Shown: piece by piece, positions 1 to 8,461 of the stretch | Layout: the number at the start of each line of letters is the position of its first letter | How positions within the stretch are numbered: the stretch's first letter is position 1 | Assembly (NCBI GenBank): GCA_025997675.1 | Contig: BNUX01000055.1 | Span: 1 to 19,611, forward strand | Length of the DNA: 19,611 bases | Source: Spirochaetia bacterium | GTDB lineage: Bacteria > Spirochaetota > Spirochaetia > Treponematales > Breznakiellaceae | Reading direction: 5' to 3' | Translations under genes and position numbers: made by a program | The notes under the pieces: model-generated | Seen by the model: the letters and a program-made list of their open reading frames with translations, nothing else | Told to the model about the DNA's origin: nothing | The model's database searches: none

Positions 1-328
1 TTTTCGGTTTGATAGCGTTCTGTAAATGCCAGGCGATGGCCTCCCCTTCACGATCATTATCACTTGCCGGTAATGCCGTGTCCGCCTTTTTTGGGTCTCT
101 ATGAAGTTCCTTGAATAGTTCCGCCCTGCCGCGGACGGTGATGTACTCGGGTTCAAAATCCTTATCAGCATCAATGGCAAGCCGCGATTTGGGCAGATCG
201 ATGAGGTGCGGCATAGACGCCTTAACGGTGTACGCGGGGCCGAGGTATTTTTCAATGGTCTTTGCCTTTGCCGGGGATTCCACGATCACCAGGATTTTCT
301 TGTCACTTGCCTTAGTCTTTACTGCCAT
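1..328 (-). CDS. topA: DNA topoisomerase I, N-terminal part (runs off the window)
   Basis: Type IA topoisomerase, which relaxes negatively supercoiled DNA through a transient 5'-phosphotyrosine link. Only the first 109 codons are present, beginning MAVKTKASDKKILVIVESPA; the gene continues past base 1. The visible part is the TOPRIM domain: the VIVESPAKAKTIEKYLG start motif with its acidic residue, followed by the metal-binding block ASDNDREGEAIAWHL near residues 91-105. In most TopA proteins this block reads ATDPDREGEAIAWHL, so the D-x-D-R-E-G-E core is intact. The ATG lies 6 bp after the dprA stop, preceded by AGGA, so it is probably the last or a late gene of the division operon. The catalytic tyrosine region is outside the window. 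Confidence 0.95.
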   Translation of the reverse strand, partial: MAVKTKASDKKILVIVESPAKAKTIEKYLGPAYTVKASMPHLIDLPKSRLAIDADKDFEPEYITVRGRAELFKELHRDPKKADTALPASDNDREGEAIAWHLQNAIKPK

Positions 329-334
329 GGTGTC

Positions 335-1288
335 CTATTCCTCGCAAACAATATTAAGGGACCGTCCCAGGCTCAAAGCCAGATCGGTTCCATTCCCGCT
401 ACTCCCTTCCCCGGAGTATGCCATTCCCCATTCCTCAAAAATCCCGGCGGCCCCGGTGATTACCTGAGCCCCGTCCTCCGCCAGCCTCCTGGTCCCCGCA
501 CCTAAAGGAGAGGAAACCCCCTCAGAAGCTACCATCAAATCCCGGTTCTGCTCCAGAGCAAACCGGGCGGTAATCAGTGCACCGGAACGCTCCGGGGCTT
601 CCACTATCACCACCCCCCGTGCAAGGCCCGCAATGATCCGGTTACGGGCGGGGAAATGCGACTTAAACGGTTCCGTACCCGGCGGGTACTCACTCAGGAG
701 AACGCCGCCGGATTCAACGATACGCCGGGCCAGGGCACTGTTTCCGACCGGATAGATCCCATCCAAGCCGGAGCCCAACACCGCCACGGTAGGAGCCCCG
801 CCGTCCAGGTTACCCCGGTGGGCCAGGGCGTCGATCCCCATGGCCAGGCCGGAAACCACGGGTATGCCCCCCCTGCCAAGGTCCCGTCCAATATCGTAGG
901 CCTGCGCGGCAGCCCTGCCGGAGGGCCGCCGGGTTCCCACCACCGCCGCCAGGGGCCGTTCCGGATTCGGAAGCATACCCCGGTAAAAAAGTACCAGCGG
1001 GGGATCAAACAATTCCCGGAGCAAGGGGGGATATGTATCATCCCCATACACAATATACCCTATCCCCCGGAGCCGGGAAGCGGCGGCATCCCTTTCGGCC
1101 TGTGACCGGAGCGCCTCCATGGTCCAGGGTCTTTTCAGGTGGCGGGAAATTATTCTCTCGATATCCCCCTTTGAAAGCCGGTAAAAGTCATCCTCCCGGT
1201 CAAATCTTTTCCCCAGATAAATTTTTTCCCGTGCCTGGAGGGAGGGGATACGGTTGATAGCCAGATCCAGCAAACCCCGTTTATCCAT
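335..1288 (-). CDS. dprA: DNA processing protein DprA/Smf
   Basis: Cytoplasmic protein that binds incoming single-stranded DNA and loads RecA during natural transformation. In non-competent bacteria the role is unclear. The 317-residue product has a helical N-terminal region (about 1-100) and a Rossmann-type DprA core from about 105 to 300. Visible signatures are VVGTRRPS, VSGLAMGIDALAHR, AVLGSGLDGIYP, the SEYPPGTEPFKSHFPARNR block that binds ssDNA, and VVEAPERSGALITA. There is no obvious C-terminal winged helix, so it is the short form. The ATG overlaps the end of the upstream TPR gene by 8 bp, and topA follows 6 bp downstream, so all three are probably cotranscribed. A dprA-topA pair is common in many bacteria. 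Confidence 0.95.
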   Translation of the reverse strand: MDKRGLLDLAINRIPSLQAREKIYLGKRFDREDDFYRLSKGDIERIISRHLKRPWTMEALRSQAERDAAASRLRGIGYIVYGDDTYPPLLRELFDPPLVLFYRGMLPNPERPLAAVVGTRRPSGRAAAQAYDIGRDLGRGGIPVVSGLAMGIDALAHRGNLDGGAPTVAVLGSGLDGIYPVGNSALARRIVESGGVLLSEYPPGTEPFKSHFPARNRIIAGLARGVVIVEAPERSGALITARFALEQNRDLMVASEGVSSPLGAGTRRLAEDGAQVITGAAGIFEEWGMAYSGEGSSGNGTDLALSLGRSLNIVCEE

Positions 1289-2006
1289 GGATAATATCCA
1301 ATACCATTTGCCGGTTTGCCTGGGCTTCGTTCTGCTTAACGGGGTCCTTGGTAAAACCGATAATCTGTTTGTACACTTCCGCCGCCTCCTGGTAAGCTTC
1401 TATCATATAGTAAGAACGGGCCAGAACAAACATGGTGTCCACATCGGGACTGATAGCCAGACTTCTCGATAAATAGGGGATGGCCTCCCGAGACCGCCCA
1501 AGCTCAAAGGTGTAGAGTACCCCCAGGCCGTAGAGGGGTCTGACGTAGCGCTCGTCCAGGGAAATGGCTCGGAGGTAGCCCTCCTCCGCAAGGGTGTAGT
1601 ACTTGTCCTTAAAGTTCAGCGCCGACTTGGCCATAATCCCCGCAGAAACCCCCACCATATAGTGCAGAGCCGGATCCGTGGGGGTATAATAGATGGCCTT
1701 TTCCAGGGCCTCCAGGGCTTCGCCGTGCAGCCCCCTGTCCTGTAAACGGTTGGCGAGGATCTTGTAGTACACCCCGGTTTGGGCGGTATCCTTAACCTGC
1801 ATCGCAATCTTCGCCTCGTAGGCCTTGATGGCGGTCCGCAGCCCCTCAATAGTCTCCGGGGGGCCATTCCCGGGACTCAGGGCGGCGATCTGTCCCGCCA
1901 GGGTGTCCCGGGCTTTATTCCGGTTATACCCGACGAAGCCCACCACCAGGGTGATGATAAGGGCAATTGTGAAAAGCCCCGCTATCATCCCTTTTTTTAC
2001 TCTCAT
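1281..2006 (-). CDS. Membrane-anchored TPR protein of the division operon
   Basis: A 241-residue protein of unknown specific function. Residues 1-6 are basic (MRVKKG), residues 7-27 form one hydrophobic membrane segment, and the rest should lie outside the cytoplasm. Helical tetratricopeptide-type repeats follow: around residues 80-115 (YYKILANRLQDRGLHGEALE, then ALEKAIYYTPTDPALHYMVG), about 140-185 and about 190-230. TPR scaffolds bind other proteins, so a role as an envelope or division scaffold is plausible but inferred only from its position between xerC and dprA. It overlaps the xerC stop by 4 bp (ATGA) and dprA by 8 bp, indicating translational coupling. No enzymatic motif was seen. Confidence 0.85.
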   Translation of the reverse strand: MRVKKGMIAGLFTIALIITLVVGFVGYNRNKARDTLAGQIAALSPGNGPPETIEGLRTAIKAYEAKIAMQVKDTAQTGVYYKILANRLQDRGLHGEALEALEKAIYYTPTDPALHYMVGVSAGIMAKSALNFKDKYYTLAEEGYLRAISLDERYVRPLYGLGVLYTFELGRSREAIPYLSRSLAISPDVDTMFVLARSYYMIEAYQEAAEVYKQIIGFTKDPVKQNEAQANRQMVLDIIHG

Positions 2007-2917
2007 TCAATACCCCTATGCTCACTCAACTTAGGCCTATACCGCTTAAGGCTTTCCTTAAGCAACGAAATATCCACATGGGTGTAGGTCTGGGTGGTAG
2101 CCAAATCCGCATGCCCCAAAAGCTCCTGAACAGAACGGAGGTCGGCGCCACCCGCAAGCAGTTCCGTAGCATAACTGTGCCGCAGGGTGTGCAGCTTGGA
2201 CCCGGTCCCCGCAACAGCGGTCACGGCGGCGTAGTTCCGCCATATCCCCTTACGGGAAAGCCGCTTCCCGGTCCTACCCAGAAACAGCGCCGGACTCCGC
2301 CCGCTTTTCAAAAGCTTGGGCCGGACTTCCTCCAGATACCGCTTCAGCCAAAGGGCGGCCTCCCCCCCAAAGGGAACCATCCGCTCCTTATTCCCCTTTC
2401 CCCGGAGGCGGACAATGCCTTCGGAAAAATAGCAGTCCTTGACATTCAGGGCCACCGCCTCGGAAACCCGGAGGCCCGAAGAATAGATAAGCTCAAACAG
2501 CGCCCTGTCCCGTAGTCCCAGGGGATTCTCCGGGTCCGTGTTCGCCAGGATACCCTCCACCCGTTTCTGGGAAAGCACCTCCGGCAAATGCCGGCTTCTT
2601 CGGGGCGGTTCCAGGATAGCCGCCGGGTTATCTTCCCGGATCTTCTCGTCCCCGATATACCGGAAGAATGACCGTAGGGCGGAAATTGCTTTAGCCGCCG
2701 ACCGGGAATCAATGTGATCTTTTTCCCGGCGCTCCTCCAGGTAGCGTGAAATACCCAGGGAATCCACGGTCTCCACCATGAGCCCCTCCGCCGGAAGCCA
2801 TTCCAAAAAACGGCGGATCTCAAAACGGTAGGTTTGGGCGGTCATCGGGGAGCGGCGCTCCATGGCGATAAGCCGGGAGTAGAACCGTTCCAGCAAATGC
2901 GTTTCAACCACCGACAA
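2003..2917 (-). CDS. xerC: Tyrosine recombinase of the XerC/XerD family
   Basis: Site-specific recombinase that resolves chromosome dimers at dif. The 304-residue length is typical. An N-terminal SAM-like core-binding domain (about 5-95) precedes the catalytic domain (about 112-295). The active-site residues are all present: R150 in [10 protein letters not shown]174 in RGKGNKER, H243 and R246 in [10 protein letters not shown]269 in [11 protein letters not shown] and Y278 in TYTHVD. XerC and XerD cannot be told apart by eye, so the symbol is tentative. The start is uncertain: TTG at 2917 gives [12 protein letters not shown], and a GTG at 2911 is also possible; neither has a strong ribosome site. 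The frame overlaps the ftsZ end by 14 bp. It is the only intact recombinase here, which matters given the inverted block in ftsZ next door. Confidence 0.93.
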   Translation of the reverse strand: MSVVETHLLERFYSRLIAMERRSPMTAQTYRFEIRRFLEWLPAEGLMVETVDSLGISRYLEERREKDHIDSRSAAKAISALRSFFRYIGDEKIREDNPAAILEPPRRSRHLPEVLSQKRVEGILANTDPENPLGLRDRALFELIYSSGLRVSEAVALNVKDCYFSEGIVRLRGKGNKERMVPFGGEAALWLKRYLEEVRPKLLKSGRSPALFLGRTGKRLSRKGIWRNYAAVTAVAGTGSKLHTLRHSYATELLAGGADLRSVQELLGHADLATTQTYTHVDISLLKESLKRYRPKLSEHRGIE

Positions 2918-4106
2918 CGTTCCGGCTCTTCTGAATCTGGTCTAAAAAATCCTGGTCCCGGAAAAGCGCGGGGGTATTGATAATATTATCCCAACTGCTC
3001 TTCTGTCCGCTGTCCTGCCGCTTGGGGGAACGGTTGATCATATGATCCCATTCTCCCTGGCGGATAAAGAGGTAATCCCTATCCTTGGACTTGGTCTCTT
3101 CCTGGGCTTTTGCAGCCTCTGTTTCTTTGATGTTACTCCCCCGAAAACCGGTGGCAATAACCGTCACCTGCAAGGTATCATTCTGATCCAGACTCAAGGC
3201 GGTTCCGACTTTGACATCCACATTAGGGTCCGCCTTCTCCGTAACATAATTGGTGATTTCCTCTACTTCATACAGTGTCAGATCCTTCCCGGCAGTAATA
3301 TTAATGAGGATCTTCTGAGCGCCGACAATGTTAGAATCCTTAAGCATGGGATTATCAATAGCCTTTGAGGCCGCATCTTTGGCGCGGTCACCCCCGGAAC
3401 TTATGCCTATCCCCAATGAACATCTCATGGCGGTAATTGATAAGAAAACTCCCCTGGAAGAAGCCTTCCTTAAGGCCGATGATGTGCTTCGCCAGGGCGT
3501 GCAGGGTATTGCGGATCTTATCACCGTACCGGGGATCATCAATGTTGATTTTGCGGATGTAGAATCTACCATGAAAGGCCAAGGGGACGCCGTTATGGGG
3601 ATAATAATCAATGTATCCACCGCCTCCCGCATTTTTGCGATTCCCTCTTCGGCACGTTCCATCTTTTTCTTACCTTCGAAAGCAAAGGGCGTAGTAACCA
3701 CACCAACGGTGAGCGCCCCCTGTTCCTTGGCCACCTGGGCGATGACGGGCGCCGAACCGGTACCGGTACCGCCTCCCATTCCGGCGGTGACAAAAACCAT
3801 GTTGGCGCCCTTGAGAACATTGGCGATAGCATCCCGGTCCTCCATGGCGGCCTTTTCGCCAACCTCCGGCCTGCCCCCGGCCCCAAGCCCGCAGGTAGAT
3901 TTAGCCCCGATGGCTAATTTTGTCCCGGCCTTGTTCAGGTTCAGCGCCTGCTGATCCGTATTCGCCGCGATAAAATCTACCTGCTGCAAATCGTGTTCAA
4001 TCATACGATTCACCGCATTGCAGCCCCCGCCCCCGGTGCCGATTACCTTGATCTTTGTCGGCCTGGGTCCCATCACCATTTCCTCATGAACTTCAAAGTT
4101 CATCAT
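2904..4106 (-). CDS. ftsZ: Cell division GTPase FtsZ with an internal inverted segment
   Basis: Tubulin-like GTPase that forms the Z ring. The start chosen is the ATG at 4106, which has GGGAGGG 7 bp upstream; a TTG 15 bp earlier would include the ribosome site itself. The 400-residue frame shows normal FtsZ for residues 1-170, including [25 protein letters not shown], the tubulin signature [16 protein letters not shown] (about 108-122) and [10 protein letters not shown]. It is normal again from about 232 ([14 protein letters not shown]) through KVGTALS and ATGF to a C-terminal NTPALFR that resembles the FtsA-binding tail. Residues 171-231 do not look like FtsZ: this stretch is the antisense of the real sequence, which reads on the plus strand as [20 protein letters not shown] through NVDFADV. 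Helix H7 and the T7 catalytic loop are therefore missing, so the allele as written should not hydrolyse GTP. Confidence 0.93.
   Translation of the reverse strand: MMNFEVHEEMVMGPRPTKIKVIGTGGGGCNAVNRMIEHDLQQVDFIAANTDQQALNLNKAGTKLAIGAKSTCGLGAGGRPEVGEKAAMEDRDAIANVLKGANMVFVTAGMGGGTGTGSAPVIAQVAKEQGALTVGVVTTPFAFEGKKKMERAEEGIAKMREAVDTLIIIPITASPWPFMVDSTSAKSTLMIPGTVIRSAIPCTPWRSTSSALRKASSRGVFLSITAMRCSLGIGISSGGDRAKDAASKAIDNPMLKDSNIVGAQKILINITAGKDLTLYEVEEITNYVTEKADPNVDVKVGTALSLDQNDTLQVTVIATGFRGSNIKETEAAKAQEETKSKDRDYLFIRQGEWDHMINRSPKRQDSGQKSSWDNIINTPALFRDQDFLDQIQKSRNVVGG
3408..3603. repeat. 8-bp inverted repeats bounding an inverted 180-bp block in ftsZ
   Basis: TATCCCCA at 3408-3415 and its reverse complement TGGGGATA at 3596-3603 enclose 180 bp (60 codons). 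Reversing the block restores an unbroken FtsZ sequence on the minus strand at both junctions: [18 protein letters not shown] on one side and [18 protein letters not shown] on the other. The inverted orientation is free of stop codons, so the frame stays open at the same total length. No longer repeat is seen beyond the 8 bp. The agent of the inversion is not evident from the sequence. Confidence 0.92.
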
Positions 4107-4171
4107 GTCGTTCCCTCCCAAATTACTTTTTGCATTTATTTTTAGGGCGGTTTGAAGCGCCCCTATGACTC

Positions 4172-5437
4172 TTAAAAGAACTCCCTCTTAATCCATTCCC
4201 ATATTCTTCCAAAAAGGGAACCGTTTTTCTGAGGCGCCCTGGGTTCCACCGCCCGGTCGGGGTTTTTTTCCTGTTCCCGGACATTGCCTTCCAGCACCAA
4301 TCCTACCGCCGTGGCGAATGCCGGGCTGTGATACTTTTCCTGCAAGCCCCCCAGAGGCAGGGGATTGCCTATCCGCACGGGCATCCTGAAAATCTGACCG
4401 GCCAACTCGACGGCTCCCAGAAATTCCGCGCCCCCGCCTGAAAGCACGATCCCGCCGCCCAGAGGCCTTGACAGCGGAAGGCTGTCAAGTTCTTCCTTCA
4501 CCAGGCGGAATATCTCCGCCAACCGGGGCCGCACAATTACGGCGATCTCGGATTTCGGAATGGGCATGGGCGGCCTTCCCCCCATCCCTTCAATGATAAT
4601 ATCCTCGTCGGTTTCCAGCAAATCCGGGAGGCAGCACCGGGCGTTTATTTTTGCCTTCTCCGCATTTTCAAAGGAAATGTTTTTTACGATTGATATATCC
4701 TGGGTTATTTCGGACCCACCCAGGGGGATGGAGATGGTTGAAAAGGGCGTTCCCTGAAAATAGACCATCGCATCGGTGGTGCCGCCGCCAAGATCCACCA
4801 GGGCAACCCCCAGTTCCTTTTCCTCCGCCGTAAGCACCGCCCGGCCCGCAGCCAGGGTTTGCAGTATCAGATCGTTCACCCGGAACCCTGCGCGGTTCAC
4901 GCACTTGATCAGATTTTGTGCGCTGTTGGCGGAACAGGTGATGATATGCACCTCCACTTCCAGGCCCACACCAATCATGTTCAGGGGGTCCCGGATGCCC
5001 GGCTGCTTATCCACAATGTAGGTCTGGGGGATTACCTCCAGGATCTGCCTGTCCATGGGAAATACCATGGCCCGGGCCACTTCCAGCACCCGTGCGATAT
5101 CCTCAGGGCCTATCTCCCGGTTTTCCTTCTCGTCACGGCTCCGGCCGGTAACCGCCACCACCCCCCGGGAATTCACCCCGTCGATGTGGCTGCCCCCGAT
5201 GCCGGTCCAGCAGGAATGCACTTCCCTGCCGCTCATCATCTCCGCCGCGTCTATGGCGGCGGCCACCGATTGCAGGGTAGCCTCGATATTTACCACCACC
5301 CCCTTCCGCAGCCCCAATGACGGACTGGTTCCCACACCGGTAATTTCAATGGTCCCCTTTTCTGTCCGTTCACCGATTACCGCACGGATACTGGTGGTAC
5401 CGATATCGAGGCCGATAATCAATCCATCATTAGCCAC
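4172..5437 (-). CDS. ftsA: Cell division protein FtsA
   Basis: Actin-like ATPase that ties FtsZ filaments to the inner membrane and recruits later divisome proteins. The GTG at 5437 was chosen because AAGGAGG lies 6 bp upstream; it gives 421 residues beginning [20 protein letters not shown]. Seen in order: the phosphate-1 loop IGLDIGTTS (about 8-16), the 1C subdomain (about 85-165), phosphate-2 [14 protein letters not shown], the [13 protein letters not shown] block, and the adenosine motif [14 protein letters not shown]. The last 15 residues ([15 protein letters not shown]) form an amphipathic helix, the usual membrane-targeting sequence. The start overlaps the ftsQ end by 8 bp. A 65-bp gap separates it from ftsZ, the longest gap within the operon. 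Confidence 0.96.
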   Translation of the reverse strand: MANDGLIIGLDIGTTSIRAVIGERTEKGTIEITGVGTSPSLGLRKGVVVNIEATLQSVAAAIDAAEMMSGREVHSCWTGIGGSHIDGVNSRGVVAVTGRSRDEKENREIGPEDIARVLEVARAMVFPMDRQILEVIPQTYIVDKQPGIRDPLNMIGVGLEVEVHIITCSANSAQNLIKCVNRAGFRVNDLILQTLAAGRAVLTAEEKELGVALVDLGGGTTDAMVYFQGTPFSTISIPLGGSEITQDISIVKNISFENAEKAKINARCCLPDLLETDEDIIIEGMGGRPPMPIPKSEIAVIVRPRLAEIFRLVKEELDSLPLSRPLGGGIVLSGGGAEFLGAVELAGQIFRMPVRIGNPLPLGGLQEKYHSPAFATAVGLVLEGNVREQEKNPDRAVEPRAPQKNGSLFGRIWEWIKREFF

Positions 5438-6248
5438 GGGTGGCCTCCTTCTTATAGGACGCCGTGCCGGTTCTGAAATCAATTTCATCCACCACAACAC
5501 CCTGCTTTATAAATACATCGATAAGTAAAAGCATATACCGAATCGTGTCCGCCGTTAATTCATTCCCTACCCTGACTTTGGCGGGATAATGAACCGGATA
5601 CAGGGCCAGTTCAAACCCGTCATAGGGTTTGCGGTTCACCCGGATTTCCGAAATGGTTCCCATCAGTTCCGGCACGGAGCCGTTTAAGCTTTCTAAACCG
5701 GAAAAGAAACGCTGATACAGTGCGGGAAACCGCATGCCCAGGGACACCTCTTCAACGAAGAGCCCCGAAATAATCGGCAGGGTTCCCATATTGATCCCCG
5801 CATCCTCACCAATTTTATATACCACCCCATACCGGTCAAAAAACACCGGCTCTATCCTGCCTGCCACCGGGGCAAGGGCCATCGCAACGGCCCTGCGCGG
5901 TTCCAGGGTGATCCGCACCGTATCGGGAAATTGTTTTACTACCCGGGCGGACTCAACCTGATACAGGGCTCCCAGGGCAAGCTCCGCCCCACGGGCATCC
6001 ACAGTCATATAGGAAGAATGTATCCCAATCCCGGCCCTGTTCAGTACGGCGCCCCGGTCCAGTTCGGGGATCCCCGATATTTCAATCACCGACAGGGGCA
6101 TACAGGGGGTAACCCCCAGGACCCAGATCAGTTCCCCGGCAAGAATTATTGCCAGGGCAATCAAAAGCCATTTAATACGTTTATCCATTTTGACATGAAC
6201 CCGATTTTCCTCCGGGAGGACATTTTCAAACACATACCCCTCAGACAT
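5430..6248 (-). CDS. ftsQ: Cell division protein FtsQ/DivIB
   Basis: Bitopic divisome protein that works with FtsL and FtsB to control septal peptidoglycan synthesis. The 272 residues comprise a short cytoplasmic tail (1-24), one membrane segment (about 25-46, IKWLLIALAIILAGELIWVL), an FtsQ-type POTRA domain (about 50-118, with IEISGIPELDRGAVL and QVESARVVKQFPDTVRITLE) and a beta-rich FtsQ/DivIB domain (about 120-265). The POTRA phrase FPDTVRITLEPRRAVA is characteristic of the family. It overlaps ftsW upstream and ftsA downstream by 8 bp each, which suggests coupled translation. Identification rests on topology, the POTRA motif and position before ftsA, because the family diverges strongly. 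Confidence 0.92.
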   Translation of the reverse strand: MSEGYVFENVLPEENRVHVKMDKRIKWLLIALAIILAGELIWVLGVTPCMPLSVIEISGIPELDRGAVLNRAGIGIHSSYMTVDARGAELALGALYQVESARVVKQFPDTVRITLEPRRAVAMALAPVAGRIEPVFFDRYGVVYKIGEDAGINMGTLPIISGLFVEEVSLGMRFPALYQRFFSGLESLNGSVPELMGTISEIRVNRKPYDGFELALYPVHYPAKVRVGNELTADTIRYMLLLIDVFIKQGVVVDEIDFRTGTASYKKEATRG

Positions 6249-7374
6249 GACGGGCCTCCCGGTTTCTTGAGATATTCACAATAATTCCCGCGGTCAGTAA
6301 GGTTACCGCCAGGGAGGAGCCGCCCGCTGAAAAGAACGGCAGGGCAACCCCGGTGGCAGGCACGGCGCCGGAAACCACGGCGATATTCAAAAGCGCCTGG
6401 GAACTGATGAGGGTGGTAAGGCCGCAGCCCAAAAGCCGTTTGAACAAATCATCGGCTTTCATGGACGCCCGGTATCCCTGGACCGTAAAGACGGCGAAGA
6501 GCGCGTAGAACAAAAGCACCCCCGCAAGGCCCGCTTCCTCGGTAAAGGAGGAAAAGATAAAGTCCGAATGTATCTCCGGCACGCTGGCAATTTTCCGGGT
6601 ACCCTGGCCAAAGCCCTTTCCCAAAATACCGCCGGACCCAATGGAGAGCAGGGACGAATGAACCTGATACCCGGCTCCCAGGGGCTCCCAGTCGGGGAGA
6701 AAGAAACTGATCACCCTTCGCAGCCGGTGTTCCTTGGTGAGCACTAAAAATACGGACAGGGGAACCAGGATTACCGCGCCGCTGATAAAATACCGGTACC
6801 ATACCCCGGCAAGGAAGAACATAAATATTGCGTTTACCGCAATGAACAGGGCGGTAGAAAAGTTATTCTGCAGATAAATCAAAAAGAAAAACAGTACTGT
6901 TACCAGGGTCGGGGGCAGAACCCCGGAGACCAGGGAATTGATACGATCCTGTTTTTTCGTAAAAATATGGGCCAGATAGAAGGGCAGGACAATTTTAACC
7001 ATTTCTGAAGGCTGGAAGGTGGCGGGTCCCACCTTTACCCACCGGGACGCCCCATTTTTTGTTATCCCGATGCCGGGCACAAAGGGTAAGAGGCATAACA
7101 GAGCGGTGATGATCACCACCGGGACAATCAATCTCCGCAGAGACTCCAGATTAATCCAGGAAGCGGCGAAGAAGGCCCCCAGCCCCACAAACGCGTAGAG
7201 AAGCTGCCGGGTAATAAAGTACAATCCATCGCCGAAGAACCGCTCCCCATAGGCGTATGAAGCGGAGTAGAGGGTAACCATACCCACCCCGGTAAGGAGA
7301 AAAACGCAGGCAATTAAAATATGGTCCGCCCGAGCCTTACGCCCCGCGGGTTCGACATCAAATGCTTGTGTCAT
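6241..7374 (-). CDS. ftsW: Septal peptidoglycan polymerase FtsW (SEDS family)
   Basis: Membrane glycosyltransferase that polymerises lipid II at the septum with a class B penicillin-binding protein. The 377-residue protein is highly hydrophobic, with about ten membrane segments. Family motifs are YSASYAYGERFF near the N-terminus, ASRWVKVGPATFQPSEMVKI (about 109-128), GAGYQVHSSLLSIGSGGILG before the conserved GKGFGQG, and VPATGVALPFFSAGGSSL near the end. FtsW is preferred over RodA because of the dcw location, but the two are hard to tell apart by sequence. No ftsI-type transpeptidase is found in this cluster, so its partner must be encoded elsewhere. It lies 4 bp after mraY and overlaps ftsQ by 8 bp. 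Confidence 0.95.
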   Translation of the reverse strand: MTQAFDVEPAGRKARADHILIACVFLLTGVGMVTLYSASYAYGERFFGDGLYFITRQLLYAFVGLGAFFAASWINLESLRRLIVPVVIITALLCLLPFVPGIGITKNGASRWVKVGPATFQPSEMVKIVLPFYLAHIFTKKQDRINSLVSGVLPPTLVTVLFFFLIYLQNNFSTALFIAVNAIFMFFLAGVWYRYFISGAVILVPLSVFLVLTKEHRLRRVISFFLPDWEPLGAGYQVHSSLLSIGSGGILGKGFGQGTRKIASVPEIHSDFIFSSFTEEAGLAGVLLFYALFAVFTVQGYRASMKADDLFKRLLGCGLTTLISSQALLNIAVVSGAVPATGVALPFFSAGGSSLAVTLLTAGIIVNISRNREARHV

Positions 7375-7378
7375 AGTA

Positions 7379-8461
7379 TCACTGTATCTTCAATGTTGAT
7401 AGGGCTATTATGGTAAATAGGCCCCCGAGGATCCAGAACCGGATGACTACCTGAGTCTCCGCCCAGCCCGATTCCTCGAAATGGTGATGAAGGGGGGCCA
7501 TTTTAAAAACCCGCTTCCCCTTCCGCAATTTATACGACAGCACCTGGATGATAACCGATGCGGCTTCCAAAACAAAAACACCCCCGATAATTAACACTAA
7601 GATCTCTTTTTTGATGATCAATGAAATGGTTGCCACCACCCCGCCAAGGGAAAGGCTTCCCACATCTCCCATGAACACCTCCGCCGGGTGGGCGTTGTAC
7701 CACAGAAATCCTACGCAGGCCCCTACCGCCGCCAGACAGAAAACGGTCAGTTCTCCGCTGCCCACGATATAGGGGATGCCCAGGTAGGAAGAATAGTCCG
7801 TCCGGCCCGTAATGTAGGTAAGGATTGCCAGGGAGATAAAGACCAGAATCAGGAGCCCTGTGGCAAGTCCGTCCAGTCCGTCCGAAAGGTTCACCGCATT
7901 GGATTCCCCTACCAACAGTAATACGGCGAAGGGTATCCATAAGTTTCCCATTTCCACCACCGGGTTTTTGAAAAAGGGCAGGTACAGGGTGGTGATCCCC
8001 TCTTCCCCGGAATTGTAGAGTATCAATGTTATGGTTACCGCCACGGCGAACTGCCCCGCCAGTTTTGCCCAAACCGGCAGCCCGTCCGAATTATGCCGCC
8101 GTACCTTGAGTAGGTCGTCGATAAAGCCGATGGCGCCGAATGCCGCGAATGCCCCCAGGGTGAGCCATACCTTCTCATTGTCCAGATCCATCCAGAGGAG
8201 TGCCGAAATTATCGTAGAAAAGATGATGAGTACCCCGCCCATGGTGGGGGTCCCGCCTTTTTTCAAATGGGTGGATGGACCGTCATCCCGTATGGACTGC
8301 CCTATTTTAAGTTTTTGCAGAGCCTTGACAATCCATGGCCCAAAAACAAAGCACAGTACCAGTGTGGTCAGCGCGGCGTAGGCGCCACGGAAGGTAAGGT
8401 ATTGAAAAACATTGAAGGGGGTGAAGTATTTTACCAGCGGATAAAAGAATTCTAAAAACAT
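7379..8461 (-). CDS. mraY: Phospho-N-acetylmuramoyl-pentapeptide transferase MraY
   Basis: Integral membrane enzyme that transfers phospho-MurNAc-pentapeptide from UDP to undecaprenyl phosphate, making lipid I. The 360-residue length is exactly the family norm. Conserved elements are SIRDDGPSTHLKKGGTPTMG (about 56-75), the catalytic Asp pair D115-D116 in IGFIDDLLKV, VNLSDGLDGLATG, FMGDVGSLSLGG with the third catalytic Asp, and the cytoplasmic PLHHHFEESGW loop. About ten membrane helices can be seen. Its ATG follows the murF stop codon directly with no gap, and it precedes ftsW by 4 bp. Start and end are both secure. Confidence 0.97.
   Translation of the reverse strand: MFLEFFYPLVKYFTPFNVFQYLTFRGAYAALTTLVLCFVFGPWIVKALQKLKIGQSIRDDGPSTHLKKGGTPTMGGVLIIFSTIISALLWMDLDNEKVWLTLGAFAAFGAIGFIDDLLKVRRHNSDGLPVWAKLAGQFAVAVTITLILYNSGEEGITTLYLPFFKNPVVEMGNLWIPFAVLLLVGESNAVNLSDGLDGLATGLLILVFISLAILTYITGRTDYSSYLGIPYIVGSGELTVFCLAAVGACVGFLWYNAHPAEVFMGDVGSLSLGGVVATISLIIKKEILVLIIGGVFVLEAASVIIQVLSYKLRKGKRVFKMAPLHHHFEESGWAETQVVIRFWILGGLFTIIALSTLKIQ

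Noticed and set aside
2003..3603. The adjacent Xer recombinase as agent of the ftsZ inversion
   Set aside because: Xer-type sites are about 28 bp with two arms; only 8 bp are shared at the joints, so there is no sequence support beyond proximity.
3328..3954. Long open frame on plus inside ftsZ (208 codons)
   Set aside because: Only the part inside the inverted block is meaningful, and it is FtsZ sequence in the wrong orientation; the remainder is antisense of ftsZ.
4104..4121. TTG start for ftsZ at 4121
   Set aside because: It would put the GGGAGGG ribosome site inside the coding region; the ATG at 4106 is correctly spaced.
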